Shown: positions 44,905 through 55,844 of the stretch, in pieces
How positions within the stretch are numbered: position 1 is the stretch's first letter
Layout of the letters: each line of letters starts with the position of its first letter
Source of the DNA: Limnephilus marmoratus
Lineage: Eukaryota > Arthropoda > Insecta > Trichoptera > Limnephilidae
Reading direction: 5' to 3'
DNA: 64,000 bases
Assembly: GCA_917880885.1 (NCBI GenBank)
Contig: OU862928.1
Span: forward strand, 14,217,721 to 14,281,720
Notes under the pieces: model-generated
The model's input: only the letters and a program-made list of their open reading frames with translations
Database searches by the model: none
What the model was told of the DNA's origin: nothing
Program-made: the position numbers and the translations under genes

Positions 44905-44912
44905 TTGTATGT
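44905..44912. repeat. Target-site duplication TTGTATGT (right)
   Basis: Identical to 42274-42281. Confidence 0.9.
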
Positions 44913-45306
44913 GAACCACTAAGGCAATTTACACAGGCATTTTTCGATTTTATAAATTCAAATCGAGCCTGTGGGGAACTCATACATTTAAACTTTAAGC
45001 AAACGTTGACTAAATGATCAGTTTTGTTGCACAGAATACATCCTTTCGGCGGAGCTGGGAAGCGCGGAATATTCGCATTACTCGCAACGAACGATTTAGT
45101 ATTATTTGATCGGGAGGACGAAATGGGATGCGTTTTATTTACGACACCATGCGAGTTACTCGTTCGTCCTAAAATCTTTACTTGTTCTTGTACAAACGAA
45201 ACTAACTCATTATAAGAAGGAATTTCTTTATTACGAACTGTCAGCTCAAAGTTCTGAGCCATCTGTGAATCAATTTTTTTTACCGCGCAGTGAAACAAAA
45301 TAAAAT
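44913..45306 (-). pseudogene. BEL/Pao Gag, middle part with first zinc knuckle
   Basis: The minus strand reads HCAVKKIDSQMAQNFEL, IPSYNELVSFVQEQVKIL, CILCNKTDHLVNVCLKF and KNACVNCLSGSHT, where the TAAGG transposon interrupts it. This is the typical BEL Gag end: a capsid-distal helix (PSY.EL..F...Q...L), then C..C....H....C knuckles. It is bounded on the right by the solo LTR. Confidence 0.8.
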
Positions 45307-45310
45307 CAGT

Positions 45311-46372
45311 TGAGGGAGCGGTCCATATCGGTAGAGACGGGACGAGAAAAATGAAAGGCGTCGGTCGATGTATGAGTCAGTATTTATTGTTGCACTACGT
45401 AGCGAGGTCGATGCGGAGCGGAGTGACAGTGGATGATGCTGCGTGATGAGTGAAGAGAAGGTCAGGACACTACGGCGGTGAAGATCACAGGTCTTCAGGA
45501 AGCCGGCGTGTTGCCCTACACCGTGGCGGTGTAGACGTGACCTTGGTCCAGGCGGTCGACCGTCGTCGCGTTGACGAGGTATGGCGGCTGTGTGTCCAGT
45601 GGGTCGGAGCACACACGTGACGCAGGAAGAAACCTTGAGAGGCGGTGAGGATGCTGTTGCTGGCGCGTTGCCGGGTGCTGGTTGCTACTCGTTGCAGGAT
45701 GCTGGATGCTGGCGCGTTGCCGGTTGTGGTTGCTGCTCGTTGCAGGATGCTGATTGACATCTCATGTCGAGATGGTAGTTGGAGAAGTTCCTCAAAGGTG
45801 CTGGAATGTTCCTGGGTCACACTGGATAAATGGTGTTCACTGTTGACTGCGCGAGGCCCGTGCCCCGCGCAGGCGGGTAGAGAGTTACTACACTGCACTT
45901 ATTCGCGGCACTGCTCGGTGTGTGTTCTCGACCGGATGAATGGAGGGACTGACTTGAGACTCAGACTGAGCGAGCGAGCGCTGGCTTATATACTCTGCCG
46001 GTCGGGCAAGTAGTTTCGAGAACGGTAGGTAATACCAGGTGAACTCACGCAAAGCCGAGGTATCACTAGAACTTTCTGCGGGCACTTGAACGGTACAGTG
46101 GAGGTAATCCACCTCTTACCCGCCTTGGTATAAGTAACTGATGGTTACTCCTTCAAGGCTTGACTTGAAGGAGTAACCATATAACCATACTTGAACGGTA
46201 CAGACAGACGTTCTAGCTCTTTCGCGTAGGTAGCGGATTATTATTTCTACTACGTTACAGTACTCGCTGAAGGTAGGTAGATGTATCACCGTAGGTATGT
46301 GCTTCCAGCGTATTCCATGGAGGTCAGTGGCGCAGCGGTAAATTTCGCAGAGCGGGTTAAGTGGCCGCCACA
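45311..46372. mobile_element. Solo LTR, 1062 bp, TSD CAGT
   Basis: TGAGGGAGCGGTCC ... GTGGCCGCCACA, flanked by CAGT at 45307-45310 and 46373-46376. Removal restores the BEL Gag frame. It contains a 48-bp tandem repeat (45649-45745, TGGCGCGTTGCCGG units) and a 17-bp perfect hairpin (46141-46157 with 46164-46180, ATGGTTACTCCTTCAAG). It is GC-rich and has no coding motif. The 4-bp duplication fits a Gypsy-type parent. Confidence 0.8.
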
Positions 46373-46376
46373 CAGT

Positions 46377-47125
46377 TAAATCTTCAATACTTAACTGCTT
46401 TAATGCTGACACTGACGAAGAATATCTTTCAATGAAAGAATTGAGACTGGCAGATGTATTCGTGCAGTTTTTCGCATCGAGAATATTATTTAAATAATGT
46501 GTTCCTAGTGCATGTTTATCTTGATATTTTTTAACTAAACCCTCCCAAATGATCTGATATGTATCACCCGAAGGCACAATGCCTGCGGTTACGTTCAACG
46601 TCTTGTGTGTGAGTTTTCCGACTAAGTACTGCACACGCTGCGAGTCAGTTAGCTGTCTATTATTATGGATATTGGCTTTAAATGACTTCGGCCAGCTTTC
46701 ATTCTTACCATCGAAGGTTGGAAGATCTATTGCAGGAAGATTAATCATACACGGCTCCCGCGAATTATTTTATGACGTCAGTGATTCTCTTACAGAAGTT
46801 TTCATATTCGATCTAGTTCGTTTGACCTTCAAAAAAAGATCATCAAATGCATTTAAAGCTTGAAAATCTGGTTTGAATTTTGGATTTAAAGTTAACTGAC
46901 GATCATTGATGCTTCTATAATATTTTCAAATTGACTTCTTATTTGATCAATCATCTCTGACTGAGCCATAAATACTTCGTTATTTCTTGACTCAAAATTA
47001 GATATATTCTTTGTTGCATTATACAGATCGTTCATACAAAAAAAAAGATTTTCCTTTTTTGCGGTTAAAAGAATAAGCGATCTGTCTTGAGCCTCATCAA
47101 AACCCTCCTCCGTAATTCTTGGCAT
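46377..47125 (-). pseudogene. BEL/Pao Gag N-terminal part
   Basis: Starts MPRITEEGFDEAQDRSLI at 47125, with a Gag-type coiled-coil-like region to about 46892, a frame change, then LPAIDLPTFDGKNESWPKSF, VQYLVGKLTHKTLNVTAGI, IWEGLVKKYQDK and ALKQLSIEDL up to the solo LTR insertion. P.(I/L)(D/E)LP.F.G....W..F and L...L.G.A...I are standard BEL Gag (DUF1759) motifs. Confidence 0.8.
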
Positions 47126-48046
47126 TTTTTATATATGCGAAAAGATTACCACAAAATTTTACAATAATGTTACAATGTTAATAATTAATTAATAATAATT
47201 TTGCGAATAATTATCCAAAATTACGACAATTTCTGCGAACAATGTTAATAATTAATTAATAATAATAATTTCGCGATTAATTATCCAAAATTACGACAAT
47301 TCTGCGAACATCAAAAATGTCATCTAAAAGAAAAAAACAAGACAAGCTATATAGTTCTCAAAAAATGAGAGGTACTTCAAATTTACCAAAAAAATACGTA
47401 AATTCAAACGTCCATGTAATATCAGCTATAATCTCGAATTGAATGTATGTATGAATGAATAATCCAGGCTACGAAAGGACCATTAAATGTGTAGGGGCGT
47501 GTAAATAGCCCCATACACGAGGGAATACTACCCTATGTAAATTAAGGAAAGTTGAACTCTTCCCCATGTGACACAAAACAGTCTACACAGCAATTCCAGA
47601 ATCCTAAGTGAAAACAAAACAATACTCACTCAGAGAATGCAGCTCTTGTACGATGTCCAGCACAAAACGACACTAGTTTTCATTCAAAATATCGATTTCT
47701 GCCAAGGCGGTATTGCATAATCTCAACAGATGTCTAGCACAGCAAGGAAGTTTCAACAATGAATATAAATTTACATATTAATAATACGTGCCAAAATCTT
47801 AGGTACAACAATAATTCAATTATTGGGTGAATTATTTGATAATGACTGACTATTAGTGACATCTCTTGGCTTTCACTAACACTCATGTCGGAAGTAATTG
47901 CCTGTTCCACAGAGGTAAGAAAATGCATGAATATACTGAATTTCAATGTCACATAGGTAAATTCACTATAATACAAAAACCATAGATGGCGCCCTCATGG
48001 TCTCATAGCATAAATTATTAATTTAAAAGAAATTAATGCCCAAATT
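47126..48046. other. BEL leader with tandem repeat; no gene
   Basis: Two ~67-base units (CAATGTTAATAATTAATTAA ... ATTACGACAATTTCTGCGAA) occupy 47174-47310, probably within the 5' leader of BEL. I could not identify the BEL 5' LTR or a primer-binding site in the following 700 bases. Confidence 0.4.
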
Positions 48047-48047
48047 T

Positions 48048-48237
48048 GACTGGTCAGTGGTTGAGTGGGCATAGTCCCACCCGAGCGTCGCGTGTTCGAT
48101 TCCTCGGCTGGCTAAATCCTCCATCACAACACAAGCAACATTTTCGGCTTTCTGTGGTGGTAGTAGGAGATTTTCAAACATTGTTGGGTTATTCGTAACC
48201 CGGGAATGTTTGTCTATCTTTAAAAAAAAAAAAAAAA
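48048..48237 (+). mobile_element. tRNA-derived SINE with poly-A
   Basis: Box A-like TGGTCAGTGGTTGAGTGGG and box B-like TGTTCGATTCC about 30 bases apart, a ~90-base body (GCTAAATCCTCCATC, ACATTTTCGGCTTTCTG, ATTCGTAACCCGGGAATG) and a poly-A run. The same body split by another insertion occurs at 59496-60281. Confidence 0.75.
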
Positions 48238-48630
48238 TGGATTTAAATATGTTTATGGCGCGTATCCAGAATGTGTCAACATGTAATGAAGAGTTTTTAT
48301 TGAAATTTTCATCATTATCGAAATTACTGCGTGCTATATGTTGGTGCCGTAGATTTATCAATAGATTACGTTCGGAATCGATTATCAATTTCAATGATTT
48401 ATCCCTACCTTCGTTAAAAGAAAATAATATCGCCTTGCAATGTTGCATTGAGCTTGTTCAAGTAATTTATTTTCAACAATAAATGAACAATATAACTTCC
48501 TATCGTATATCCTCAACGCAGCTTCAAAAACTCGCTCCGTTTATCAATGCAAAGGGTGTTTTAAGAGTCGGTGGTCATTTAAATAAAAAAAAAAATTTCC
48601 TGTTTAATCCATAGGTATATTTATTTATTT
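48238..48630 (+). pseudogene. BEL/Pao integrase N-terminal fragment (second lineage)
   Basis: The plus strand reads EEFLLKFSSLSKLLRAICWC, RRFINRLRS, NIALQCCIELVQVIYFQQ, a stop, then LQKLAPFINAKGVLRVGGHL. These are the same landmarks as the fragment at 25575-25909 (F.S..KLLR..A...RF, L...Q..YF, L.PF.....LRVGGRL), but the sequence is from a different element. Confidence 0.75.
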
Positions 48631-49189
48631 TACTTTCGTTTTCGTTGCTTTCCTTTCATATAATTGCTGAGAAAATAGCATATTCCCTCAAGGCCGGCGG
48701 AATTTTTGGTTCTGAAGCAGTTTTTGAAACTAAATCCTTTATTCCCAAGTCCTTCATCGGCCATTTATTCCTTTGTCTTCCTATTTTCCTCAAAAGTCCA
48801 TGCAAGGAAAAGTAGAAGATGTTTTTCTACTTTCATGAGAAAAATAAACAACATTGCCACCAAAGTTTAAAATACCTACTTGGACAGTTGAAAAATCGAA
48901 GTGACACTGGTCACAGCTCGCAATCAAAAATTCGTAATTATTCGCATCATTTCCTAATTTTATGTACCTCAAAGTGTAGGTATTTGAGACCTTGTATGGT
49001 GCCGTTATTGTGGGAAGCTGCCAGTACTAGGATCGATACTGAATAGTGAAGAAAGCCATCAAAGGTAAGGGATTTATTCCTTCCATCTCCAAATCCTGTG
49101 ATCGATATTTCAAAACGCAGTCAATTGTCAAAATCAGATTTACAGTTCACATCTTCACGTGTCGCGGCATCGGTCGTGACATCAGCACA
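48631..49189. other. No gene supported
   Basis: AT-rich intron sequence. Open frames here show no recognisable motif. Confidence 0.3.
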
Positions 49190-49440
49190 TATTATACTCC
49201 TCAGGTTGAGATGGGCTGGGCATATACAGAGAATACCGGATATACGCGTCTATAAAAGAATTACAGGACACCCTAGTGGAAGGAGAAAAGTGGGACGACC
49301 CAGACTGAGGTGGGAAGACGAGGTAAGAGGGAATGCAGCACAGCTTCTCCAGGTACCAAACTGGAAGTCAACCGTTGAGGACAGGAGGAGTTGGAGGCGA
49401 CTATTGCAGGAGGCCAAAGCTCGGTATTGGCTGTAGATGT
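49190..49440 (+). pseudogene. RTE-like LINE C-terminal end
   Basis: LLRLRWAGHIQRIPDIRVYK, GRRKVGRPRLRWEDEVRGN, NWKSTVEDRRSWRRLLQEAK and ARYWL, then stop. Same LRW.GH..R...GRPR.RW.D.V signature as 23458-23935 but better preserved. Confidence 0.75.
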
Positions 49441-49535
49441 GATTTTATATGGTTTTGTAGACGGAAATAACAGCGATTTTTAGTATTACTATAATATAAC
49501 TTCTGTAGTATTATTTTCGTTTGTTATCAAGGAGC

Positions 49536-49850
49536 CTAGGTATATAAATCTTGGTACCGTTTCAAATTTTTGCTTCCAAATGAGATAGTTGGGGTGTGTT
49601 GAGTGCATCCTACGGCCGTGTATTTGGTCTTCAGCTGGTTTACTACGAGATCCATGTTTTTGGCAGAACTTTCAAGGTTTATGAAGGCGTCACGTAATGT
49701 TTTGGGAATTTTCGCGATTATGCCGATATCATCAGCGTAAGTCAATGGTTGCACAGAGTTGTCAAATATCGTTGCTCTTATTTCAATGTCTGAGTCACGC
49801 ATAACTTTATCTAAGACTATGTTGAATAAGAGGCAGGCCAATCAAACTCC
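49536..49850 (-). pseudogene. RTE-like LINE RT fragment
   Basis: ACLLFNIVLDKVMRDSDIEI, then LTYADDIGIIAKIPKTL (catalytic YADD) and KNMDLVVNQLKTKYTAVG, the LFN..L...(R)......YADD......L......A...GL..N..KTK pattern of RTE-type RTs. Opposite strand to the C-terminal fragment just upstream, so probably a separate insertion. Confidence 0.75.
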
Positions 49851-50339
49851 ATGTTTTACCCCGTGGAGCGCTTCAAAGGGCTCGGACAGATTACCTATTA
49901 TGACTCTACACCAGTGAGACATTGTTTTTAACATATTCTTAAGCCAGTAAAAAAATCGATTGTCTAAAATACATAAAATACCATTGGAATAGTTTTAAAA
50001 AAATATATATTTGGGTAATAGTTAATTGTTTAAGAATCGACTGGTTTCGGAAAAACCCCTCCTTCGTTAGAACAATGACATACTAACCAATACAGTAATA
50101 CATATCTATACTACAGTGTTCAGGTGGAAGTAGTTTAGGAATTGGCCAATAGAGGAAATAAACATTTGGTTTATTTTTTTAATAAAGTGGAGACGGTTTG
50201 CGGATAGCTCTCGTAAGCACTCAGGCCATGTGCCCATATATATCTTTAACAGTTACCCGGTCCTTTTAAGAAAGTTCACCAGGGTTATCATTAAATAGAT
50301 GTTCTCTGTCTGCTGATTCTACAATGTATATTCTCAGGT

Positions 50340-50570
50340 ACTTCTTATTTTTCCATGAGTATCTTCATCTTCTTCACATTTCCTGCATCTGTGGGCTGTG
50401 GGTGTCTCTACTCCCAATAACCACACGTGTCTCCTGTGTTGATAATTTCTCGTTAGTAGTCCTACCAGTTCCCTCGGTGAGTTTCTGTTCATAATGCGTG
50501 GTTGCCCGGCTCATCCAAGAACTGGTCCGTTTATGAGTAGGTACTTTAAATTGTCTTATACCGGGTGTCT
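50340..50570 (-). pseudogene. LINE C-terminal (post-RNase H) fragment
   Basis: The minus strand reads LVGLLTRNYQHRRHVWLLGV near 50470-50410 and CRKCEEDEDT just after, resembling the L.G......HL...G......C..C...EET segment at the end of jockey/R1-type LINE proteins. Short and decayed. Confidence 0.5.
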
Positions 50571-50989
50571 TTTCTCATTCCTTTCCTTGCTGGTATAAAT
50601 CAAATATTTATTTAATATCCACTGGAAGAAACGCACAATTGTTATTGCTATCTTTTTTACAATTGCTAAGATATTCGGACTTTTTAGTGCACGTTGCCGA
50701 GATATATAGGACGGACTTTTACCATCCCCGTCTTCCTTCAGTGAGTGCGCACATCTAGAGCTCTACAGTCTTTGTCCTGCCGACCATAGGAAACCAGTGT
50801 CTCAAAACTGTAAAATGCGATCTGACAAACATACATTTATCAAACAATACAATGCTTGCAATGCAACACTGGATATTTGAAAAGGGAAAATCAAATACCT
50901 ACTTACTCTAGGAAATCTATTTTCCAATTTCTTCCGTAGAACGAATTTCAAAAGTGACTATAGTACGGCCCGCCAGCCGTTTTAAATCA

Positions 50990-51215
50990 CACAAAAATAT
51001 TTTTTCTTTGAATTTCTCGGCTTTTCTCGAATATAATTTACATGTATTATACATATAAACATTCCTCTTCAATCACTCTATCTATTGGTGAAAACCGTAT
51101 GAAAATCCGTTGCGTAGTTTAAAAGATTAACGCGCACATCCATTTTGAGCGACTTCATTTTATACTATGTAATAATGATGATGATAATGATATAAAAGAG
51201 AAGGAAAAGCAACAC
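50990..51215 (+). repeat. LINE/SINE 3' tail with GAT repeat
   Basis: Contains CGTATGAAAATCCGTTGCGT, AGTTTAAAAGATTAACGC and TTATACTATGTAATAATGAT with further GAT units. It resembles 3' ends of insect RTE-type elements. It ends just before the next protease exon. Confidence 0.45.
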
Positions 51216-51280
51216 GTCCATTTCCCAAAAATCTAACGACAACTGAAAATTAAAAAGTGCGGGTTGCAATCTGGTTCCAG

Positions 51281-51440
51281 TTCGCCGGCTGGGGAAGGAC
51301 GGAAGAGGGACGGACGGCCGATGAGCTGCGTGTCCTGAGTGTTCCCGTCATCGACCATCAAGCGTGCCGCATCGAATACGAGAAATACAACTCCGAGAAC
51401 TACATCACGGCTGACAAGATTTGTGCTGGTTTCTTAAACG
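51281..51440 (+). CDS. Serine protease (S1A) exon, middle segment
   Basis: An exon of 53 codons plus one base, between CTGGTTCCAG and G|GTTAGT. It encodes FAGWGRTEEGRTADELRVLS, then VPVIDHQACRIEYEKYNSEN and YITADKICAGFLNG. AGWG, the L....VPV.....C and the ..I....(I)CAG(F/Y) motifs are diagnostic of the chymotrypsin fold between the catalytic Asp and Ser. It joins the 23250-23429 exon in phase 0 and the 55845 exon in phase 1, so these are parts of one gene despite the 27.9 kb intron. Confidence 0.9.
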
Positions 51441-51809
51441 GTTAGTAATAATGTATTTCTAATAGAATAGATTCTATTCTTATCCACAGGGTTACATTAC
51501 CATCTCTCGGTTGAAGCTAAACTAATTGTTCTATTATAGCTAGTGTCTGCGAGCTTAGAGTACAATAATAATATTCCGCATTTGCTGATGCCTTATCGCC
51601 CTTATCTATAGCTTACTGGACACTCGGAATACCAATCAGATACTAATGTAATGTTATATAAGAAGTGAAATAATATTTATACCATAAACAATAATTACAT
51701 GTTTCTTCTTAACCGCTAATTCTCAAAAAAATCTGAACATATTTTTGTCGTCTCTTATATCCTTTTAACGTATTATTTACATATCGATCGTCCAATGGAT
51801 CAGTCTGAC
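51441..51809 (+). other. Intron start, no feature
   Basis: AT-rich intron sequence between the protease exon and the LINE below; nothing recognisable. Confidence 0.4.
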
Positions 51810-53093
51810 GTCTCACAGTGTTTCGTTTCATGCAGACGACACGGCAATAATAGTGGATGGTAATCATTGGAAAGAAACTTTTTCGAAAGCAACTGATTGT
51901 ATTTCACTGGTTTCAACATGGCTAAAACACAACAAACTCGTTTTAAACTATAGCAAAACATTTTACTTACCGTTTTATAAAACCATTAAAAATAAACCTA
52001 AAGACAACCTTAAAATTAGAATCCATAATACTAGTTGTAATCAAGAAATGTGCTACATGTGCAACGAACTTACAAATGTCGAAAATATAAAATATTTAGG
52101 AGTATCAATAGATATAAATCTTAATTGGAAATCACATATTAATCAAATCACTTCTAAATTAAGATATCTGACCTACATATTTTATAGACTTAAGGAAGTA
52201 CTTAACATTGAAAAATTGAAAATGATCTACTTTTCCCTGGTGCAATCTTCAATCATTTATGGCATTATAGGATGGGGTGGTGCACTTGATACATATATTA
52301 AGCCTCTACAAATAATTCAAAAACACATAATTAAAGTCATATATAACAAAAATAAAACATTCTCGACCAACTTATTATACAAAGAAACTAAAATATTTAA
52401 TATACGCAAATTATTTATATTACAAACTTTGAAATATGTATTTAAAAACAAAAATAATTTCGAAATAAATGAAAACAGAATGAGCAAAAGAACAAATAAT
52501 ACATTTTACACTCCACAAACCAATACTAAATTATTGCAGACACATAGCAGTTTCATTGGTCCTCGAACATTTAACCTTCTACCACTACAAACTCAAATGT
52601 TAAATAAAATGATAAAATATGTAAAAGAGATAAAATTATGGTTGAATAATGTAGATATCGAAACGCTTTTTCTATAAATTTATCCATCATTCTACAACTC
52701 ACTTTCTGTAACTTTCTAAACTGTAGTACAATATGTTTTCTGTTTATTTTATTTTTTTATAATAACTTAAAAAAAAAAAAAATTGAAATTAGTATGTTTT
52801 TCTCCATATTTTTATTTTATTTTTATAATAGCTGAAACAAAACCTTTTTCATTTATTCTACGTATGTAATACTAAATTTTTATACTAACTTTATATTTTA
52901 TATGTTTTTTAAGTTTTTTTATACTTTGGGTACTTAGAAATATAGTATTTTGTATTAATATTACCCACACTCAGGCAGTGCCTTAGTGGGTTTTCATTTC
53001 TTATTCATATTATTTGTTATTATATTTTATGTTATTTTATACTATTTGCTATTATACATTATATCTATGTACAAAGAAATGGAAATAAATAAA

Positions 53094-53127
<34 letters not shown>

Positions 53128-53128
53128 T
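51810..53128 (+). pseudogene. LINE, 5'-truncated at the RT active site, poly-A tail
   Basis: Open from FHADDTAIIVDGN (about 51828) through NIKYLGVSIDINLNWKSHI, SIIYGIIGWGGALDTYIKPL and TFNLLPLQTQML to a stop at 52677. A 3' UTR follows, ending AATAAATAAACTTAAAAAAA at 53096-53126. The uninterrupted ~280 codons and clean tail suggest a comparatively recent insertion. It is related to the LINEs at 2527 and 5215. Confidence 0.85.
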
Positions 53129-54111
53129 AGATGTAAAAAAACTCTTAGATAATTATAAAGTATTTAGAACCCTCTTGTGGGGAGTTTTTAATCCGAATAA
53201 GTTGATAATTTGGGTTGAAAGTGATTAATATAATTTTTTTTTCTTAAAAATAATTAGAAATCGGAAAAAAATCTTTTAAGAAATTAATACAATATCAAAA
53301 GGGTTAACAATGAAAACAATTTTAAACATGTGTATTTTGAGGGTAATAAGAACCTACGTAAAAGCACACAAAATATAATACAAATCACGAAATAATTATA
53401 AATATAAATGCATAAATGATAAACATTTATGAAAAAAAAACACAACAATTAACACTTAACTAGGAAAACTATTCTATTTATATTTAGAAACAGAATTTAA
53501 GAGGGAATAACCAGACAAAACCGGAAATAGTATTTTTAAATCAAATTTTAGACGTATTGACTCTTTTCCACAAAAAATTATAAATTGATTTCAAAAGATT
53601 GTTCTTTTACCTGGTAAAGCTATGTTTTAAATTTTGAGTAAATATGTTTAATTTTAGTTCAATAAGATTTTACCGTAGGTCGTTGGCTGATTTTATAAAT
53701 TTTCAAACAGAATTTTGCATTATACAACACACATTTAAAATCATATAATCTATGCAGTAAAATAAATCAAAAAAATACCTGGGAAAGCGACATTTCAGAA
53801 TTTTAAGATCCGTGTTTTGTGAAGAAAATACTTTAGTTTTTATATTTATTTACGATCAAACAAACCAACATATTTAAGATTTTTTTACATTCTTATTTTG
53901 CTTAGACATTATTTAAAAATTATGCTAAAAAAATAATTATTTTTTTAGCATAATTTTGCGAAGTTCGAAGAAATAATTATTTATTTTAATATATATAATT
54001 TGTACATTTCTTTATAATTACAGGCAATATAGCCTAAGACGTTATAATTGTACCATTTATGCAGTGTATATGCAATGCCAAAAATCTTAAAAATGCGCTA
54101 TAGGACACAAA
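53129..54111. other. AT-rich intron sequence, no feature
   Basis: No gene, repeat boundary or RNA gene could be supported. Confidence 0.4.
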
Positions 54112-54330
54112 AAATAAATCTTTAAATAAATGAAGACAATATAAGCGAAACTCAATCGAAAATCTGGAAACAGAAAAATCAGAAAAACATATTGACACCT
54201 CTGGGACACGAACCCAGGACCCCTTGCTTTCCGGTCAAACGCGCTAACCACTGCGCCACGGTGTCGATATGAAATTCGGTCATGTTTTAACTGTACCATA
54301 CTTCGACTAAGAACCACCTACATTATCTTC
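54112..54330 (-). mobile_element. tRNA-bearing repeat, single-arm copy
   Basis: The minus strand holds a tRNA-like unit (54204-54275) with GACACC/GGTGTC acceptor stem ends, D arm GCGC...GCGC, box A TGGCGCAGTGGTTAGCG, box B GGTTCGTGTCC and a CTGGG/CCCAG T stem. A tail follows, shared with 54488-54878 (AATCTGGAAACAGAAAAATC in inverse sense). The anticodon loop CCGGAAA lacks U33, so it is not a functional tRNA. Confidence 0.7.
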
Positions 54331-54487
54331 ATGTTCTTTAACGCATATATTATTGACAAATATCTTTATGTATGATTGCCAGATTCAAACCCGAACGAAA
54401 TGCTCTCTAGATATTGTCTGGATAAATCTTTATCCATTTTTTTAATATGCGACATCTATCGACTTTTCTGCAAGTCTAGGGTGAATA

Positions 54488-54878
54488 TTTTTATTTTGTT
54501 ATTTTAACTTTATGAGTAAAACCTCAAATTGTGATATTTAAATAAATGAAGACAATATAAGCGAAACTCAATCGAAAATCTGGAAACAGAAAAATCAGAA
54601 AAACATATTGACACCTCTGGGACAGTTCTGTTCTTAGTCGAAGTATGGTACAGTTAAAACATGACCAAATTTCATATCGACACCGTGGCGCAGTGGTTAG
54701 CGCGTTTGCCCGGAAAGCAAGAGGTCCTGGGTTCGGGTCCCAGAGGGGTCAATATGTTTTTCTGTTTTTTCTGTTTCCAGATTTTCGGTTGAGTTTCGCT
54801 TATATTGTCTTCATTTATTTAAATATTACAATTTGAGGTTTAACTCATAAAGTTAAAATAACAAAATAAAAAATAAAT
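54488..54878 (+). mobile_element. Foldback element enclosing a tRNA-like unit
   Basis: Arms of ~135 bases (54488-54624 and about 54743-54878) are inverted copies: GTTATTTTAACTTTATGAGT ... TATTGACACCTCTGGGACA on the left, mirrored on the right. The ~120-base centre contains the tRNA-like sequence (54678-54751) with box A TGGCGCAGTGGTTAGCG and box B GGTTCGGGTCC. The right arm includes the 3' part of the tRNA, so the arms meet within it. It could have arisen by inverted duplication of a SINE such as 54112-54330. Confidence 0.7.
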
Positions 54879-55372
54879 CTATTTTTTTATCCACCGTATT
54901 CAAAAAGCACGTAGCTCTCCCCACAGGTGAGTTCTTAAATAAATTAGTGCGGCTTGCTCTACTATATAGGAGGTTGTGATGACGTTCTCGAGAGTGAGAC
55001 TCTGGTACAAAAAAAAAATTGGGCCAGTATCTCATTATTAGATAAGTGACCATTTATTAGTTGAAAAAAATATTTAAGCAAAGCAATACCTCTACGTGTC
55101 TCTAGGGAGTGGTAATTGGTCATGTCTAATATATAAACCGATGGGTAAAGCCAAGGGTAACGTCCATTGAGCCGCGATAATAAAAACCTTAAAAATTTCT
55201 TATGGACTCTTTCAATGCGTAAAGTGTATGTTAATTCGTGTGGGGCCCAGATGATCGAATTTGAAGAAGAAGTACATAATTTTAATAGTTGTATCATCAC
55301 TCTGATCAGCATTTTTGAATGCCATAGCTTTAGTCGTATTTGGTGACTAGATATGAATAAAAACAAGAAGAT
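54853..55372 (-). pseudogene. Jockey-like LINE C-terminal fragment
   Basis: The minus strand reads SSNSIIWAPHELTYTLRIER, VHKKFLRFLLSRL, YPWLYPSVYILDMTNYHSLE, TRRGIALLKYFFQLINGHLS and NEILAQFFFCTRVSL. These are the .S..W.P......IE.VQ..F.R......YP......L....L..RR......L.K.....(I)..P motifs after the RT domain. A frame change follows near 54960 (SRASRTNLFKNSPVGRATCF). It lies in protease intron 2. Confidence 0.7.
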
Positions 55373-55844
55373 CTAAATAAATCTGGTAACACTAAAAAAA
55401 CTTGAATGGAAAATTCACAGAACTTGAATTTTAGCGTTGAAATTTGACGAATTGCTCAGATTCTGTGAAACAACCCTTCCTCGGGAATTTATGTTGTTTT
55501 TTCGGTAGAATTTGAACGTACTTTAAAAGGAGGGGAAGATCGAGAAGATATATTTCATTTGATTTTGTACTGAACACATTTACAAAATTTTCAAAGTTAA
55601 AATCTTCCCAAAGCATTTGTAATTTAAAAAAATGATACGAGCATTTTCATTTCCTTATCATTAAGCTTAATTTAGAGTAAAAAGTTATGTCCATTGAATT
55701 ATGTTGCTTTAGCTTTCAAGTGTAATTTAAAAAAAATTGTAGCAGAACCTCTTTGTATCGTTTATACACAAAGAACGTCAATCAGAATCGAAAAGTCGCT
55801 TTAAAATGATAGACCTCAATAGTCAGGTATTCCCGATCTTCCAG

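Noticed and set aside
46141..46180. Rho-independent terminator
   Set aside because: A perfect hairpin but in eukaryotic LTR sequence, with no U-tract; the bacterial category does not apply.
49190..49850. Twin-primed single RTE insertion (C-terminus + and RT -)
   Set aside because: In twin priming the inverted upstream part lies on the 5' side of the sense part; here the RT fragment is on the 3' side, so two insertions are more likely.
54204..54275. A tRNA gene (Ser GGA-like)
   Set aside because: The anticodon loop lacks U33, the anticodon stem is imperfect, a class I variable arm does not fit tRNA-Ser, and the unit is embedded in a repeat found three times in the window.
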